A stretch of DNA of 64,000 nucleotides from Paraglaciecola arctica (GTDB lineage: Bacteria; Pseudomonadota; Gammaproteobacteria; Enterobacterales; Alteromonadaceae): positions 1 to 64,000 of the forward strand of contig NZ_JAHKQO010000002.1 in the NCBI RefSeq assembly GCF_018861065.1. Direction: 5' to 3'. The notes under the pieces are model-generated. The model was given only the letters and a program-made list of their open reading frames with translations, did not search any database and was not told the DNA's origin. Each line of letters opens with the position of its first letter. Position 1 is the first letter of the stretch. The translations under genes were made by a program, and so were the position numbers. This document shows positions 7,900-16,965 of this stretch, one piece after another.

Positions 7900-10548
7900 T
7901 TAAAATACATAGTTTAATCGAGCATAGTAGTAACCACCTTGCCAATCAACATCGTTACCTGACCAGTAAACTACACCACAACAGTCATCACGGTTAAGAG
8001 AGCCGTCGATCATCACGCCATCTTTATCCGGATAGGTATCAAAAATGTTTCGGGCTCCAGCTGCAAGTGACAAACTTTCACTGAGTTGGTAAGTCATTTC
8101 TACGTCAAACATCACCCCTGCGTCATACTCTTGCACAACAGTGGCGTCTGAACTAATCGCATTTTCGTATGCGCCGTAAAAATTACCTCGTATTAATATG
8201 CTTAACATATCAAAACTATGCTTAGCAGATAATACCCCACGCCATTCAGGTAGTGAGTTTTCTAAATCAAACTCATCTTCTTTATTAAGATACAATGATG
8301 CATCTGAATCTATTTCAGTCGAATTATAATTCAGCGAGCCCGTTAAAACCGTGTCGTCCAAAGTATAAGTGGCAACAATATCCATGCCGTTGGTAACAGT
8401 ATCAAACGCATTTTGGAAGTAATTTACACCGCCAATGGTATTTGCCCCGTCGACACCTGCCGCAACTAACGCTAGATATTTATCATAGGCATCGCCGTCG
8501 TCAGGATTGGTCGATACATCTATTGTGGATACCGCATAAAAGCGGTCAGACAAATCAATACGATAAAAGTCGACTGTTAAACTAAGTGCATCAAAGGTAC
8601 CTGCCATACCTAAACTAAAATTCAAAGACGTTTCAGGCTTTAACGCTTCAGCACCTAAAGCCTGTCCTACATCACTCAATGCAGGGAAAAGGCCAGTGGC
8701 TACAGGTAAGCCATCAGGTAAACGAGTTGATACGTTTGTTGTACCTTGTTGACCTGGTGTCGGTGCTCTAAAACCAGTACCTACAGAGCCCCGTAAATTA
8801 AGGTCGTCAGTCAAACTGTATTTAAAGGCGACCTTGCCCACTAGTTCAGATCCAAAGTCCGAATAATCTTCATATCGCAAAGCACCTTGCAAGAATAGGG
8901 CGTCGGTAACGTCTGTGCTTAGATCAACATAAAGTCCTGCCATGTCGCGTTCATAGGTACCTGAATAAATGTCTGAATATCCAGGAAAGCCATTTGAGCC
9001 TACGCCAACAGCTGTATACACAGCGTCACTTGAATCACTACAATCTAAGCTAGAACCGGTTAAAATAACTGCTAGACCTGCGGTACTTGCAGTACCATCA
9101 GAGTTACAAAATCCATAGGGATCTGGGCTTGAATATGGCCCGACACTATAAGAATCAGGATCTCCTTCAACTAATTCGTAAGTTTCTTCCATGTAAGTCA
9201 AACCAAATGCCAGTACAAGCTCAGTAGAAAATCCCACATCAAAAAATTGCGTAAAGTCAGCTGAAAGTTGTAATTCTTCGTTAATCAAATCACCAGGGTG
9301 AAATTTGGTGGGAGAATCAGGGCCCATAGACGGGTTAATAGTATTTTCTAAGGTATATTCAATTTTGTTCGAACCAAAACGAGCGCTAAAGTCATAGGTC
9401 ATTTCGTTAGCAAACTCGCCTTCTAAACCACCCACTATTGATAGATCAGTAATTTCTCCAGTAAATCTAGGTGTAAATCCACCTGGAAATTTCTCAAGAG
9501 GAGAATAAAGTGAACCATCTTCTAGGCGAATGTCTTCAATAGTGCCGTTGCCCGGATATCGATAATAAAAACTACCATCAGATTCACTGGCCGAATAGTT
9601 ACCAAAGGCATATAACCTCATCGTATCGCTAACGTCATAACCTGAATTAAAAAACAATCTAACGGCAGAACTATTGGGTTGGCCCCAAGGTTGTACCACA
9701 CTTTCTCCGCCTAGGTTGGCGTCAGCTAAGCCAGCAATAAACGTTTCCTCAGAATAACCAGAAAGTGAGGTGGTTAGACCTGTTAAGAAATCTTCACTAT
9801 TGACATCCACACACGCCCAACCTTCACAGTATTGTTCGCTACGGCTGGTTGAACTGGTATCGGATATTTCACCTGATAGGCTAAAAAAGCCTTTATCACC
9901 AAGAGCAAAACCAATATTTCCGGTTACAGTATACTGCTCACCATCGCCTTCGTAATATTGCCCCATATCCACTGACAACGAACCACCTTCATCGTTATCT
10001 TTTAACTGAAAGTTTATTACCCCAGCAATAGCATCTGAACCATACTGAGCGGCAGCTCCGTCACGTAGTACTTCCACCCCTTTTAACGCGGATGAGGGAA
10101 TAGTGGCGATATCTGCCCCTTGGGTTCCTGACCCACCTATCTGAACCAAAGAAGAGCGGTGTCGACGCTTAGAATTAATTAATACCAAGGTTTTATCGGT
10201 TGGCATGCCACGTAAACTTGCTGGACGTATAAACGACCCACCGTCAGATATAGGCTGACGGGATAAAGAATATGAAGGCACGAGGGTTTTTAAGATATCG
10301 TTAGTATCGGTAAAAGACACAGACACTAAGTCATCTTCGCTAAACGCATCAACAGGCACCGGAGAGTCGGCAACCGATCTAGGTACTCCTCGAGAACCTG
10401 TGACTATAATTTTTTCCAAATCGGCTTGATTGGTTTGTTCTGCATCTTGGGCATAAATGCTCGGTGACATCATGGTTAACCCAGACGTGACCACTAAAGC
10501 TGGCAGTGATCGACGGATAGATAGACTAAGTTTATGTAGTTTGAGCAT
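7900..10548 (-). CDS. TonB-dependent outer-membrane receptor
   Basis: An 882-residue outer-membrane receptor. It has a signal peptide ending near IYAQD, a TonB-box-like EKIIVTG, a plug domain (about residues 45-165, including LRDGAAAQYGSDAIAGVINF) and a C-terminal beta-barrel ending in aromatic YARLNYVF. Such receptors import siderophores, vitamins, peptides or sugars with TonB energy; the substrate is not evident. The start was moved downstream from the longest possible ATG (10731) to 10548, because that ATG has AAGAGG directly upstream and opens onto the signal peptide. A LysR gene is divergent across a 472-bp gap. Confidence 0.88.
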   Translation of the reverse strand: MLKLHKLSLSIRRSLPALVVTSGLTMMSPSIYAQDAEQTNQADLEKIIVTGSRGVPRSVADSPVPVDAFSEDDLVSVSFTDTNDILKTLVPSYSLSRQPISDGGSFIRPASLRGMPTDKTLVLINSKRRHRSSLVQIGGSGTQGADIATIPSSALKGVEVLRDGAAAQYGSDAIAGVINFQLKDNDEGGSLSVDMGQYYEGDGEQYTVTGNIGFALGDKGFFSLSGEISDTSSTSRSEQYCEGWACVDVNSEDFLTGLTTSLSGYSEETFIAGLADANLGGESVVQPWGQPNSSAVRLFFNSGYDVSDTMRLYAFGNYSASESDGSFYYRYPGNGTIEDIRLEDGSLYSPLEKFPGGFTPRFTGEITDLSIVGGLEGEFANEMTYDFSARFGSNKIEYTLENTINPSMGPDSPTKFHPGDLINEELQLSADFTQFFDVGFSTELVLAFGLTYMEETYELVEGDPDSYSVGPYSSPDPYGFCNSDGTASTAGLAVILTGSSLDCSDSSDAVYTAVGVGSNGFPGYSDIYSGTYERDMAGLYVDLSTDVTDALFLQGALRYEDYSDFGSELVGKVAFKYSLTDDLNLRGSVGTGFRAPTPGQQGTTNVSTRLPDGLPVATGLFPALSDVGQALGAEALKPETSLNFSLGMAGTFDALSLTVDFYRIDLSDRFYAVSTIDVSTNPDDGDAYDKYLALVAAGVDGANTIGGVNYFQNAFDTVTNGMDIVATYTLDDTVLTGSLNYNSTEIDSDASLYLNKEDEFDLENSLPEWRGVLSAKHSFDMLSILIRGNFYGAYENAISSDATVVQEYDAGVMFDVEMTYQLSESLSLAAGARNIFDTYPDKDGVMIDGSLNRDDCCGVVYWSGNDVDWQGGYYYARLNYVF

Positions 10549-11020
10549 ATTTAACCTCTTGTAGTGAGCGATATGTGTATTCCTAAAAACTGAGTGCTGC
10601 AGCGTTTTAAAAAGGCGATTCATTCTCAGTTTGGAAACGAAGTGGACTATGGATGTGCAATGCACCATTTCAGGCAATAACAACAGCAATACACCTCGCT
10701 TCTTAATTATAAAAAGCAACACAAGTGCCAAGCAGCAATGCAGGTTGTGTATAGCCCCCCAAGGGTTTTCTTATGCCTATTGGGACCCTATCTATCACGG
10801 GGTTTGAGTAGATTTCAATGGCACGTTACTTGTATTAAATGCATCAAACGTGTTGCCAACAACAGCTATACGACGAGAAATGAACCGTAAATGCGCATAA
10901 ATAGCTCGATTGCACAACTATATTGCATTGCGCTAAATTGCGTGACACCAATGTAATTGGCGAACTATTTTCATCCTAAAAATAAAATTCACCGTGAGAA
11001 CGTTAGGAAAGATTGACTGA
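10549..11020. other. Divergent intergenic region, 472 bp
   Basis: Upstream of the TonB receptor (minus) and the LysR gene (plus). I see no ORF with coding character and no riboswitch I can name. It is the likely site of both promoters. It includes the small palindrome ATGCGCAT near 10892-10899 and several GCAA/TTGC repeats around 10905-10945, which could be operator material. Confidence 0.4.
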
Positions 11021-11968
11021 ATGAATAGCAAACAACTGAAATACTTTCTGAAAACTGCTGATAACGGCAGTATAACAAGGGCAGCAAAAGTCCTAGACAT
11101 CGCACAGCCCGCTATAAGTCAGCAGATTTCTAGTTTAGAACACGAATTGTCAGTGCAATTATTCGAACGGGATTTTAGAGGTGTTAGACTCACGCAATGC
11201 GGCGAGAAATTCTATTTAAGAGCAAAGTCTATTGTCCACCAAATGGCAATGGCAAAGAGCGAAATTGTTGAAACAGAATCCAACCCATCAGGACGCATAT
11301 CCGTTGGAATGGCCCAAGCTGTTTGTAATGTATTGGCAATACCGTTAACACAAGCTATTCAGAATAATTATCCAAATGTGGAGCTCTGTCTACATTACGG
11401 TACCACAGATTTCCTCAATCAATGTCTTAGCAATGGACAAATAGATTTAGCAATCACGTATGAAAACACTGTCACAGATAAAAATTTCAGCAGCACACCT
11501 TTAATTAAAGAGAACATATACTTGGTAGTGGGCACCGAAAAAAATAAAGAGATGTATGTGCAATTATGCAAACGTGACCATATCGAATTCAAAGATCTAG
11601 CCGCATTTGAAATAATATTACCTAGTCAAACTGACCCCCTTGTGCAAATGCTAAATCGCTACGAAACCCAGACCGGAGTGAGGATCTGGAATAAACAAAA
11701 CTTTGGGTTATTAATGACTAATTTACGTTATGTCACCGACGGATTAGGTTTAATGATCTTGCCATCTTCAGCGGTATTTCATCTAGAAAAAGCCAATCAA
11801 GTTAAAACCATTTCTATTACTAAACCTTCACTGAAGCGCGACGTAATATTGGTCAGTAACTCAAAACACCCTACTAGTAGCGCCAAACAAGTAGTCAACA
11901 ACATAATATTTGAATTAACGAAAGACGCCCACTCCTTAGGCAATTGGAGAGGGGAAATACTCTTTTAA
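11021..11968 (+). CDS. LysR-family transcriptional regulator
   Basis: A 315-residue LysR-type regulator. The N-terminal winged helix-turn-helix (about 1-60) reads LKYFLKTADNGSITRAAKVL followed by AQPAISQQISSLE, typical of the NAC/Cbl-like branch. The remaining part is the substrate-binding-fold effector domain (about 90-295). It is divergent from the TonB receptor and convergent with the aminotransferase gene (28 bp between stop codons), so either neighbour may be its target. The effector is unknown. Confidence 0.88.
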   Translation: MNSKQLKYFLKTADNGSITRAAKVLDIAQPAISQQISSLEHELSVQLFERDFRGVRLTQCGEKFYLRAKSIVHQMAMAKSEIVETESNPSGRISVGMAQAVCNVLAIPLTQAIQNNYPNVELCLHYGTTDFLNQCLSNGQIDLAITYENTVTDKNFSSTPLIKENIYLVVGTEKNKEMYVQLCKRDHIEFKDLAAFEIILPSQTDPLVQMLNRYETQTGVRIWNKQNFGLLMTNLRYVTDGLGLMILPSSAVFHLEKANQVKTISITKPSLKRDVILVSNSKHPTSSAKQVVNNIIFELTKDAHSLGNWRGEILF

Positions 11969-11996
11969 GTAAATCACTCTCCATAACTTAACACTT

Positions 11997-13157
11997 TTAA
12001 GATAAAGCTAACGTTTGCTCAAGTGCTTTTGGAAGTGCATCGACATACTTTTGAACATCTGGTATCAAGCCCATACTGACCCGAGACCAACTATTATAAT
12101 CACGGTAAATGCCACGAATTAACACATTTTGCTCAGCCATTTTTTTCCTAAAAATTTCTGCGTTTCCTTTACCTAGATCCACAAAAACAAAGTTAGTTGC
12201 CGAAGGAAGTGCCGTTAATCCATTGTCTTTGACCGCATCTAAAACCATTTCACGACCTTCGATAATCTTTGACTTTGACATTTTTAAAAATGCCTCATCA
12301 TTATAACTCGCAATAGCAGCAGCCAACCCTGCTTGATTCATGGCGTATCCACCTAAACCATAACGATTAATGTTACTGGTATTTTCTTCCGACGCCATCA
12401 TATAGCCTACCCGCATACCGGCAAGACCATAAATTTTAGAGAATGTTTTCGCGACTATCACGTTATGCCCTTCCCTTACCAAAGACACCATCGAGTTTTT
12501 CTCAGGCATATCCGTCACTTCGTTATAGGCTTCATCAACCAGAACCAATGTTTTCTTGGCGGCTTTTATGCAAAACGCTCTTAATTTAGTCGCGTCTAAT
12601 AAACTACCAGTAGGATTATTGGGGTTGGTGACGTGAACCATAGCCACATCTTCATCAATAGCGGCATATAACGCATCCAAATCAATACTCAAGTCTGCAG
12701 TTTTAGCAATACGTTTAATTTTATCTGCACCCATTTTTTGTGGGGCCTTAGCAGTAGTATCCCAAAACAAATCCGGCCCAAGTATCTTGCCTTTAGTTGA
12801 CGCGGCAATTGCTGCATAAGACAACACACCACTAGAGCCCGAACTCAGCAAAATTTGTTTGCTACTCAAACTATTTTTCTCAGCTATCATGTCAGTCAAA
12901 ACTTGGTATGGCTCAGCAGCGTAATAAGCACCTTTTGCGCTCGCTTCCATCATAGCTTTGATAGCGCCCGGACTTGGACCATAGGGGTTTTCATTGGCGT
13001 TGAGTTTTGCAATACCTGAAATTGGACCATAATGCACTATTGGTGCCTTATGGTGTGCCGCCAACGCGTCTAAAGAAACTAAACCACCTGCAGCGACCGC
13101 AGAAGCCGTCGCTATACTTCCTCTTAAAAACAATCTTCTACTTACATTGTCAGTCAT
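11997..13157 (-). CDS. Tat-signal PLP aminotransferase, HisC-like fold type I
   Basis: A 386-residue class I/II aminotransferase like histidinol-phosphate aminotransferases. The N-terminus carries a twin-arginine signal (SRRLFLRG, then an Ala/Gly-rich hydrophobic stretch and ALAAH), so it should be exported folded with its cofactor. After the signal comes KLNANENPYGPSP, the substrate arm seen in HisC. The PLP-lysine site is TFSKIYGLAGMRVGY (near 240-255), and NPNNPTG (near 175-185) is also present. RBS AAGGGCG precedes the ATG. It lies 25 bp behind the TauE gene, so they form an operon. A biosynthetic HisC role is unlikely for an exported enzyme; the substrate is unknown. Confidence 0.85.
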   Translation of the reverse strand: MTDNVSRRLFLRGSIATASAVAAGGLVSLDALAAHHKAPIVHYGPISGIAKLNANENPYGPSPGAIKAMMEASAKGAYYAAEPYQVLTDMIAEKNSLSSKQILLSSGSSGVLSYAAIAASTKGKILGPDLFWDTTAKAPQKMGADKIKRIAKTADLSIDLDALYAAIDEDVAMVHVTNPNNPTGSLLDATKLRAFCIKAAKKTLVLVDEAYNEVTDMPEKNSMVSLVREGHNVIVAKTFSKIYGLAGMRVGYMMASEENTSNINRYGLGGYAMNQAGLAAAIASYNDEAFLKMSKSKIIEGREMVLDAVKDNGLTALPSATNFVFVDLGKGNAEIFRKKMAEQNVLIRGIYRDYNSWSRVSMGLIPDVQKYVDALPKALEQTLALS

Positions 13158-13182
13158 ATTGTCGCCCTTTGCTTGTTTCTAA

Positions 13183-14007
13183 TTAATTTAAAAATGCTTT
13201 GTAGTACATAGAAATGGACACTATGACTAAATACAACCCAAACATTCGTTTTAGACTCACCTCATTTAAACTGTGCGCCCATTTTGCACCTATAGGTGCG
13301 GTTAGTATTGAGCCCGCACTGATTGCCATCAGTGCGGGAATATTAATGTAGCCAACTGTCCCATAAGGTAGGTTAGTCACCTCATGCCCCATCAGCAAAA
13401 ATCCAATTGCTCCGGGTAAACCAATAATAAACCCGACTCCAGCGGCAGTAGCTATGGCTTGGTGAACACTGCGATTACAAATCACCATAGTCATCACAGT
13501 TATGGTTCCACCACCAATTCCAAGAAGTGCAGAAAACCCGCCCAAAAAGGATGCTAACCCAGCTTTGTAAGGTCCTTGGGGCATGGTTAGTGAACTTGAC
13601 GAACCATTGAACAATTTCGGAAATAAGAAATAAATCGAATACAACAAAACCCCTGTAGCAAACACAATTATTAAACTTTCTGGACTGGTGTGTGCAGCAA
13701 TATATAAGCCGACTAGTACACCTATTACCAACCACACTGACCAGTCTTTTAATATCGCAAAATCAACCGCATTTTTTTTACTATGAGCTTGCACAGAACG
13801 TGCGCTTGAGACAACGATTGAAGCTAAAGAGGTACCAATAGCAACCTTAATTAACTCCCCTGATGACTCGCTAAAAAATGGAAAAACAGCCAATAAAGCC
13901 GGCACCACTACAAACCCACCGCCATTTCCAAACAATCCAGCGGTAATACCTGCAATTGCCCCAGCTAGACATAACGTTCCAACAAACCAAAACAGTTCTA
14001 CTTCCAT
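13183..14007 (-). CDS. TauE/SafE-family membrane permease
   Basis: A 274-residue integral membrane protein with about eight hydrophobic segments. It has two glycine-rich repeats typical of TauE/SafE (DUF81): GITAGLFGNGGGFVVVPALL near residue 19, and LGGFSALLGIGGGTITV near 153. Family members move sulfite, sulfonates or organosulfur anions across the inner membrane, usually outward. RBS AGGGG is six bases before the ATG. It is the first gene of a pair with the Tat-signal aminotransferase. No taurine or sulfoacetate pathway genes are adjacent, so the substrate cannot be assigned. Confidence 0.88.
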   Translation of the reverse strand: MEVELFWFVGTLCLAGAIAGITAGLFGNGGGFVVVPALLAVFPFFSESSGELIKVAIGTSLASIVVSSARSVQAHSKKNAVDFAILKDWSVWLVIGVLVGLYIAAHTSPESLIIVFATGVLLYSIYFLFPKLFNGSSSSLTMPQGPYKAGLASFLGGFSALLGIGGGTITVMTMVICNRSVHQAIATAAGVGFIIGLPGAIGFLLMGHEVTNLPYGTVGYINIPALMAISAGSILTAPIGAKWAHSLNEVSLKRMFGLYLVIVSISMYYKAFLN

Positions 14008-14319
14008 AACACCCCTAAGTGAATTTTCATTAAATGGGAATACAGAAGAATTTGCTGTACGAATTTTATTTAGCAGATTTAATGCCAGCCTTTGTAACCC
14101 AATATTTATGCGGAGCTGCGAGAATTTTCAAATGAAACTTGCACTAAACTGGAGATTTAATGCGCGAAGTTGATGCAAAAAGTAATATGTTATTACTTTA
14201 TTAACAAATTAGGTTTTGTGTTACAACAGCCGAGAATAGCGGCCAGAATTACGGCCAAAATAGTGCCCCAATTAACAGCGAAGAATAAGCACAATTACGA
14301 TATAGAGTAATTAGCCATT
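14008..14319. other. Intergenic region, 312 bp
   Basis: Separates the sulfotransferase stop from the TauE start, both on the minus strand. I see no gene. It is AT-rich and probably contains the promoter of the TauE-aminotransferase pair. A short GCGGCCAGAATTACGGCCAAAAT near-repeat sits around 14238-14260. Confidence 0.4.
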
Positions 14320-14976
14320 TTACTCAAAGGAATAATTAAGCAACTGAATGTCCTGCTTATAATGCTCGGTAACTGCATCAATGGACGCTTGATTATAGTA
14401 TTCCCTATAATCTTTTTTGCGATCTTTAGCCTGACGTTTATGGGGAATTGCAGACTCTTTTAGGCCTAGCTCCTTTTTAATAGTACCAAAATCGTCATGA
14501 AGCGATTCATAACGCCCTATAAAGTCCACTATGATTTCACCATTTAGATCAACTAGATGCTCACTTTGTAATTTAGTGGCGATGTCAAAGTGAAAAATAT
14601 AAGGTCTTGCAGGATCGAATTTATAACGAATAAATTCGTTGAAGTCGGCGATATTTTCTAATAATTCTGGTCTTTCCCGTTGAATATGATGGTAAGACGA
14701 AACTTGTAAATCCCAAGGGTTGCGTACAAAAGCAAACTTATACAACTGTTTAAAAAAGTCATTAGGCAACATTTCTTTAGCTGCGATGACACCTGCATGG
14801 CGAGGCAGTTTTGAGGCTGTGGTATGCCCACACATATTACTAATTTTGTGACATGGAAACATTAAATAGTACATAGGATCTTGCCAGCGAAGTCTATTTA
14901 ATACAGCCCGAATACTAGAGCCGCCCGTCTTAGCAATATGCACATATAAAAAATTGTAACGATGATTGAGCAACAT
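14320..14976 (-). CDS. Sulfotransferase family protein
   Basis: A 218-residue cytoplasmic protein of the sulfotransferase family-2 type, which transfers sulfate from PAPS, generally to sugars. The 5'-phosphosulfate loop is HIAKTGGSSIR (about 13-23), and the 3'-phosphate site is FVRNPWDLQVSSYHH (about 83-97). Length is short but both cofactor motifs are intact. No glycosyltransferase or polysaccharide gene is adjacent, so the acceptor is unknown. It is isolated by gaps of 312 and 561 bp, which is consistent with a gene acquired singly (inference). Confidence 0.82.
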   Translation of the reverse strand: MLLNHRYNFLYVHIAKTGGSSIRAVLNRLRWQDPMYYLMFPCHKISNMCGHTTASKLPRHAGVIAAKEMLPNDFFKQLYKFAFVRNPWDLQVSSYHHIQRERPELLENIADFNEFIRYKFDPARPYIFHFDIATKLQSEHLVDLNGEIIVDFIGRYESLHDDFGTIKKELGLKESAIPHKRQAKDRKKDYREYYNQASIDAVTEHYKQDIQLLNYSFE

Positions 14977-15537
14977 TTTTACGATCCTAAAGAAAACAAA
15001 CTAACATCAACAAAACTAAATAAAGGGTTAACTAATCAAGCTCTCTGTGAAGAGCTCTTAAGCCCCTGTTAGGACTACAGTTTTACAATTCAGTTCCTGC
15101 TACACCTAGAAAATAAACATACCTAGACACTTAATCTTTAATAACTCTAGGAGGCTATTATAAGGTAACACCTGAAACACTTTGTAACAATCTCATACAG
15201 ATTAATACATTCCAATACAAATTTAAGCAGAATTGATGCCACTAATGTGTTTTAGAATCGACTATTGAGTTATTCAGCGCTATATAAGCTAAGGGTTTCG
15301 TGAGCTAAGCGCTTTGTGAGTTAAGAGCCTTGCGAATTAAGTGTTATGTGGGATAACGGCAATCTGAAAAATTGAGTTTAATAGTTGAACAACTGCGATA
15401 CGTGACATGCCATTGCACCGCTTGGAAATCTGAATCAATCAGAAATTAATGAGTGGTTAAGATCATGAGCCGTAAAGATATCCGAAGCAGAGCCATCGAA
15501 ATACTAACCCGTTAACCTAATCAACCGTTGTGCTCCA
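14977..15537. other. Gene-free region, 561 bp
   Basis: No ORF with coding character. It holds an inverted repeat AGCTCT/AGAGCT at 15039-15056 and the 16-bp tandem repeat listed separately at 15287-15350. The sulfotransferase promoter probably lies near 15000-15100. The rest is AT-rich and featureless to my reading. Confidence 0.4.
15287..15350. repeat. Degenerate 16-bp tandem repeat, four units
   Basis: Four consecutive 16-base units: AGCTAAGGGTTTCGTG, AGCTAAGCGCTTTGTG, AGTTAAGAGCCTTGCG, AATTAAGTGTTATGTG. They share the pattern ARYTAAGNGYYWTGYG, and a weaker fifth copy may follow at 15351. They lie between the sulfotransferase start and the transporter stop. Confidence 0.7.
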
Positions 15538-16965
15538 TTATGATAAAGTGAAATAGCTTACAACAGTGATGATACAGGCTATTAAGATATTGAGGATAAA
15601 CCCTTCTCTGGCCATAGTTTTAATACTAAATTTATCCATTCCATACACTATCGCATTAGGTGCGGTAGCAACAGGTAACATAAAAGCACAGCTAGCGCTA
15701 ATAGCCGCAGGCATCATCATTAACGCGGGATCTATCCCCGCAGCCACACCCACAGCAGCCAATATAGGCATCAATAAGGTTGCAGTAGCAGTATTGGAAG
15801 TAATTTCAGTTAAAAAGGTTACGAACAAACAGATCGCTAATATTAATAGCGGTACAGGTAAATCTGATAATCCTGACAATGCCTCTCCCATCAAGGCACT
15901 GAGACCGGAAGCAGAAAAAGCCTTTGCGATACAAATACCGCCAGCAAACAACAATAACATTCCCCAAGGAATAGCAACGGCTGTATCCCAATCTAATAAC
16001 TTGTCTGATTGAGATTTTTCCTTGACCTCACCAAACTCACCGCTTTTTGGCGACGTCACGATTTTATTGGGTTTATTGCCACTTGGGATCAAAAACATTA
16101 ACACCACACCAGCCAAAGCAATACTACTGTCTCCTACACTGGGCATGTTTAACCATTGGCTCCAATAAGGTCGAAACATCCAAGCTAATGCGACCAGTAA
16201 GAAAGTGATTAACACACGTTTTTCTGCTGGTTGCCATGCTCCGGATTTTAATAAAATACATTCTTGAGTAGTTTCAAGCTTGCGAGTTAACCACCAAGCA
16301 ATGACAGGAATGCCAATTACAACTATAGGAATGCCCGTTTTCATCCACTCTATAAAACTGATTTCTTTACCTTGTGTTTCTAGGTATACACTCATAAAAA
16401 TAATATTAGGTGGTGTACCTACTGGTGTACCCACGCCACCCAAACTCGCGGCATAGGCTATTCCTAATAACATTGCTACGGTTAACTTAGGGTCTTTGAC
16501 ACTTTGCAATACCGCCAAGGTAATCGGCAGAAGCATTAATGTGGTAGCAGAGTTAGAGATCCACATACTTAAAATAGCGGCGGTTAACATAAATCCCAAT
16601 ACCAATCTTTTTGGACTTTTGCCGCCGATAACATTCACAAGATAAAATGCTAAACGTCTATGCACTTGAGATTTTTCGAGTGCTTTTGACAGCATAAAGG
16701 CCCCCATCAATAACAAAATGACGTGGCTGCCCAATGCTGAAGCTGATTCTTTATGACTTAATACTCCAGCCATAGGAAATCCAAAAAACGGAATTAATGA
16801 AGTGACAGGGATAGGCAGTGCCTCGGTCACCCACAACATAGCAGTACATAAAGTGATAGCTGCCGTTGCTGCGATTAAGTGGGGCTGCCCAGACACTAAC
16901 AAGCCGATATACATTGCTATGGCGCTTACAAAAGACAGTACAATTAATTTGCTATTAGATTGCAT
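15538..16965 (-). CDS. DASS/SLC13-family sodium:anion symporter
   Basis: A 475-residue inner-membrane symporter of the divalent anion:Na+ family (dicarboxylates, sulfate). The two SNT signature motifs are present, SNSATTLMLLP near residue 138 and SNTATATLLMP near 393, together with VGTPPNIIF near 183. About 11-12 hydrophobic segments span the protein. Its start lies inside the end of nagZ (11-bp overlap), so it is translationally coupled to it. SNT-type residues favour a di- or tricarboxylate or sulfate substrate; which one cannot be read. Confidence 0.88.
   Translation of the reverse strand: MQSNSKLIVLSFVSAIAMYIGLLVSGQPHLIAATAAITLCTAMLWVTEALPIPVTSLIPFFGFPMAGVLSHKESASALGSHVILLLMGAFMLSKALEKSQVHRRLAFYLVNVIGGKSPKRLVLGFMLTAAILSMWISNSATTLMLLPITLAVLQSVKDPKLTVAMLLGIAYAASLGGVGTPVGTPPNIIFMSVYLETQGKEISFIEWMKTGIPIVVIGIPVIAWWLTRKLETTQECILLKSGAWQPAEKRVLITFLLVALAWMFRPYWSQWLNMPSVGDSSIALAGVVLMFLIPSGNKPNKIVTSPKSGEFGEVKEKSQSDKLLDWDTAVAIPWGMLLLFAGGICIAKAFSASGLSALMGEALSGLSDLPVPLLILAICLFVTFLTEITSNTATATLLMPILAAVGVAAGIDPALMMMPAAISASCAFMLPVATAPNAIVYGMDKFSIKTMAREGFILNILIACIITVVSYFTLS

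Noticed and set aside
10549-11020. Possible riboswitch (such as cobalamin) ahead of the TonB receptor
   Set aside because: I could not find the conserved B12-box or other riboswitch core motifs.
15463-15516. Short 16-codon ORF in the gene-free stretch
   Set aside because: Too short and without context; no coding support.
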